Assembly: GCA_005240015.1 (NCBI GenBank)
Contig: SBBV01000234.1
Location: 1-12,603 of the forward strand
Direction: 5' to 3'
From: Candidatus Odyssella thessalonicensis
GTDB lineage: Bacteria > Pseudomonadota > Alphaproteobacteria > Bin65
DNA length: 12,603 bases
Position 1 is the stretch's first letter, and every line of letters begins with the position of its first letter. The position numbers were made by a program, and so were the translations under genes. Positions 12,553 through 12,603 of this stretch are shown here, in pieces. The notes under the pieces are model-generated. The model was not told the DNA's origin, ran no database searches, and worked only from the letters and a program-made list of their open reading frames with translations.

Positions 12553-12603
12553 ATGAAGACCTGGCTATGCACGGCCGCGGCGGCGGCCCTTGCGCTCACC
12601 GCG
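12553..12603 (+). CDS. N-terminus of an exported protein (cut by right edge)
   Basis: Seventeen codons reading MKTWLCTAAAAALALTA: a short basic start followed by an Ala/Leu-rich hydrophobic core, the beginning of a signal peptide. The sequence tggagg (12541-12546) sits six bases before the ATG, a good ribosome binding site. Nothing of the mature protein is visible, so no function can be given; periplasmic solute-binding proteins often begin this way and a possible GntR-like operator lies upstream, but this is only a guess. The same frame is open upstream to a GTG at 12427 with its own ggagg, which would add 42 residues containing a second signal-like segment (LAFAFGLPVVARSAGAQ); the ATG at 12553 is preferred for its stronger site and classical signal start. 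Confidence 0.6.
   Translation, partial: MKTWLCTAAAAALALTA

Overview
The window is GC-rich, densely coded DNA that looks like an alphaproteobacterial chromosome. Supporting signs are the alphaproteobacterial style of SerC (about 390 residues) sitting directly before SerA, the DUF1127 protein, the GcvA-like LysR regulator, and several kinds of palindromic intergenic repeat common in that class. A genus cannot be fixed from the sequence. Nothing resembles a prophage, plasmid, transposase, CRISPR array, defence island or secondary-metabolite cluster, and no rRNA or tRNA gene was seen.

Layout, left to right. (1) 1-414: 3' end of an AlaX-type alanyl-tRNA editing hydrolase, cut by the window edge. 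(2) 546-1916: a pentapeptide-repeat protein with a membrane-spanning C-terminal domain. (3) 1995-5743: a PaaI-like hotdog thioesterase; a convergent LysR regulator on the minus strand; a divergent DUF1127 protein; then a protein with two fused PaaI-like hotdog units whose stop overlaps the start of a GNAT acetyltransferase. (4) 5877-6938: a tartrate/D-malate dehydrogenase of the isopropylmalate dehydrogenase superfamily. (5) 7122-7613: a MaoC-type dehydratase. (6) 7795-9125, minus strand: two tandem paralogous secreted proteins of unknown function. (7) 9380-12240: serC and serA, the first two enzymes used to make serine from 3-phosphoglycerate, in pathway-reversed gene order behind a recognisable sigma70-like promoter. 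(8) 12553-end: the first codons of an exported protein.

How the genes relate. serC-serA is a clear functional unit. The single and the double hotdog proteins share the same N-terminal extension and catalytic-site pattern, so they form a local paralogous family of three units in two genes; the CoA-thioester-type chemistry of these and of the MaoC protein hints at acyl-CoA metabolism, but no substrate can be assigned. The hotdog-GNAT pair is translationally coupled. The secreted pair arose by duplication.

The most striking non-coding feature is the repeats: six palindromic elements of five sequence families fill most of the longer gaps between genes (428-531, 2521-2631, 5801-5856, 6939-7121, 7603-7721, 9151-9250), and a possible seventh lies between serC and serA. 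Several have altered the genes beside them: one supplies the ribosome binding site of the MaoC gene, one supplies its stop codon, and one encodes the last 13 residues of the LysR protein and holds a terminator in its loop. No new enzymatic or defence system is evident; this repeat landscape is the best lead in the window.
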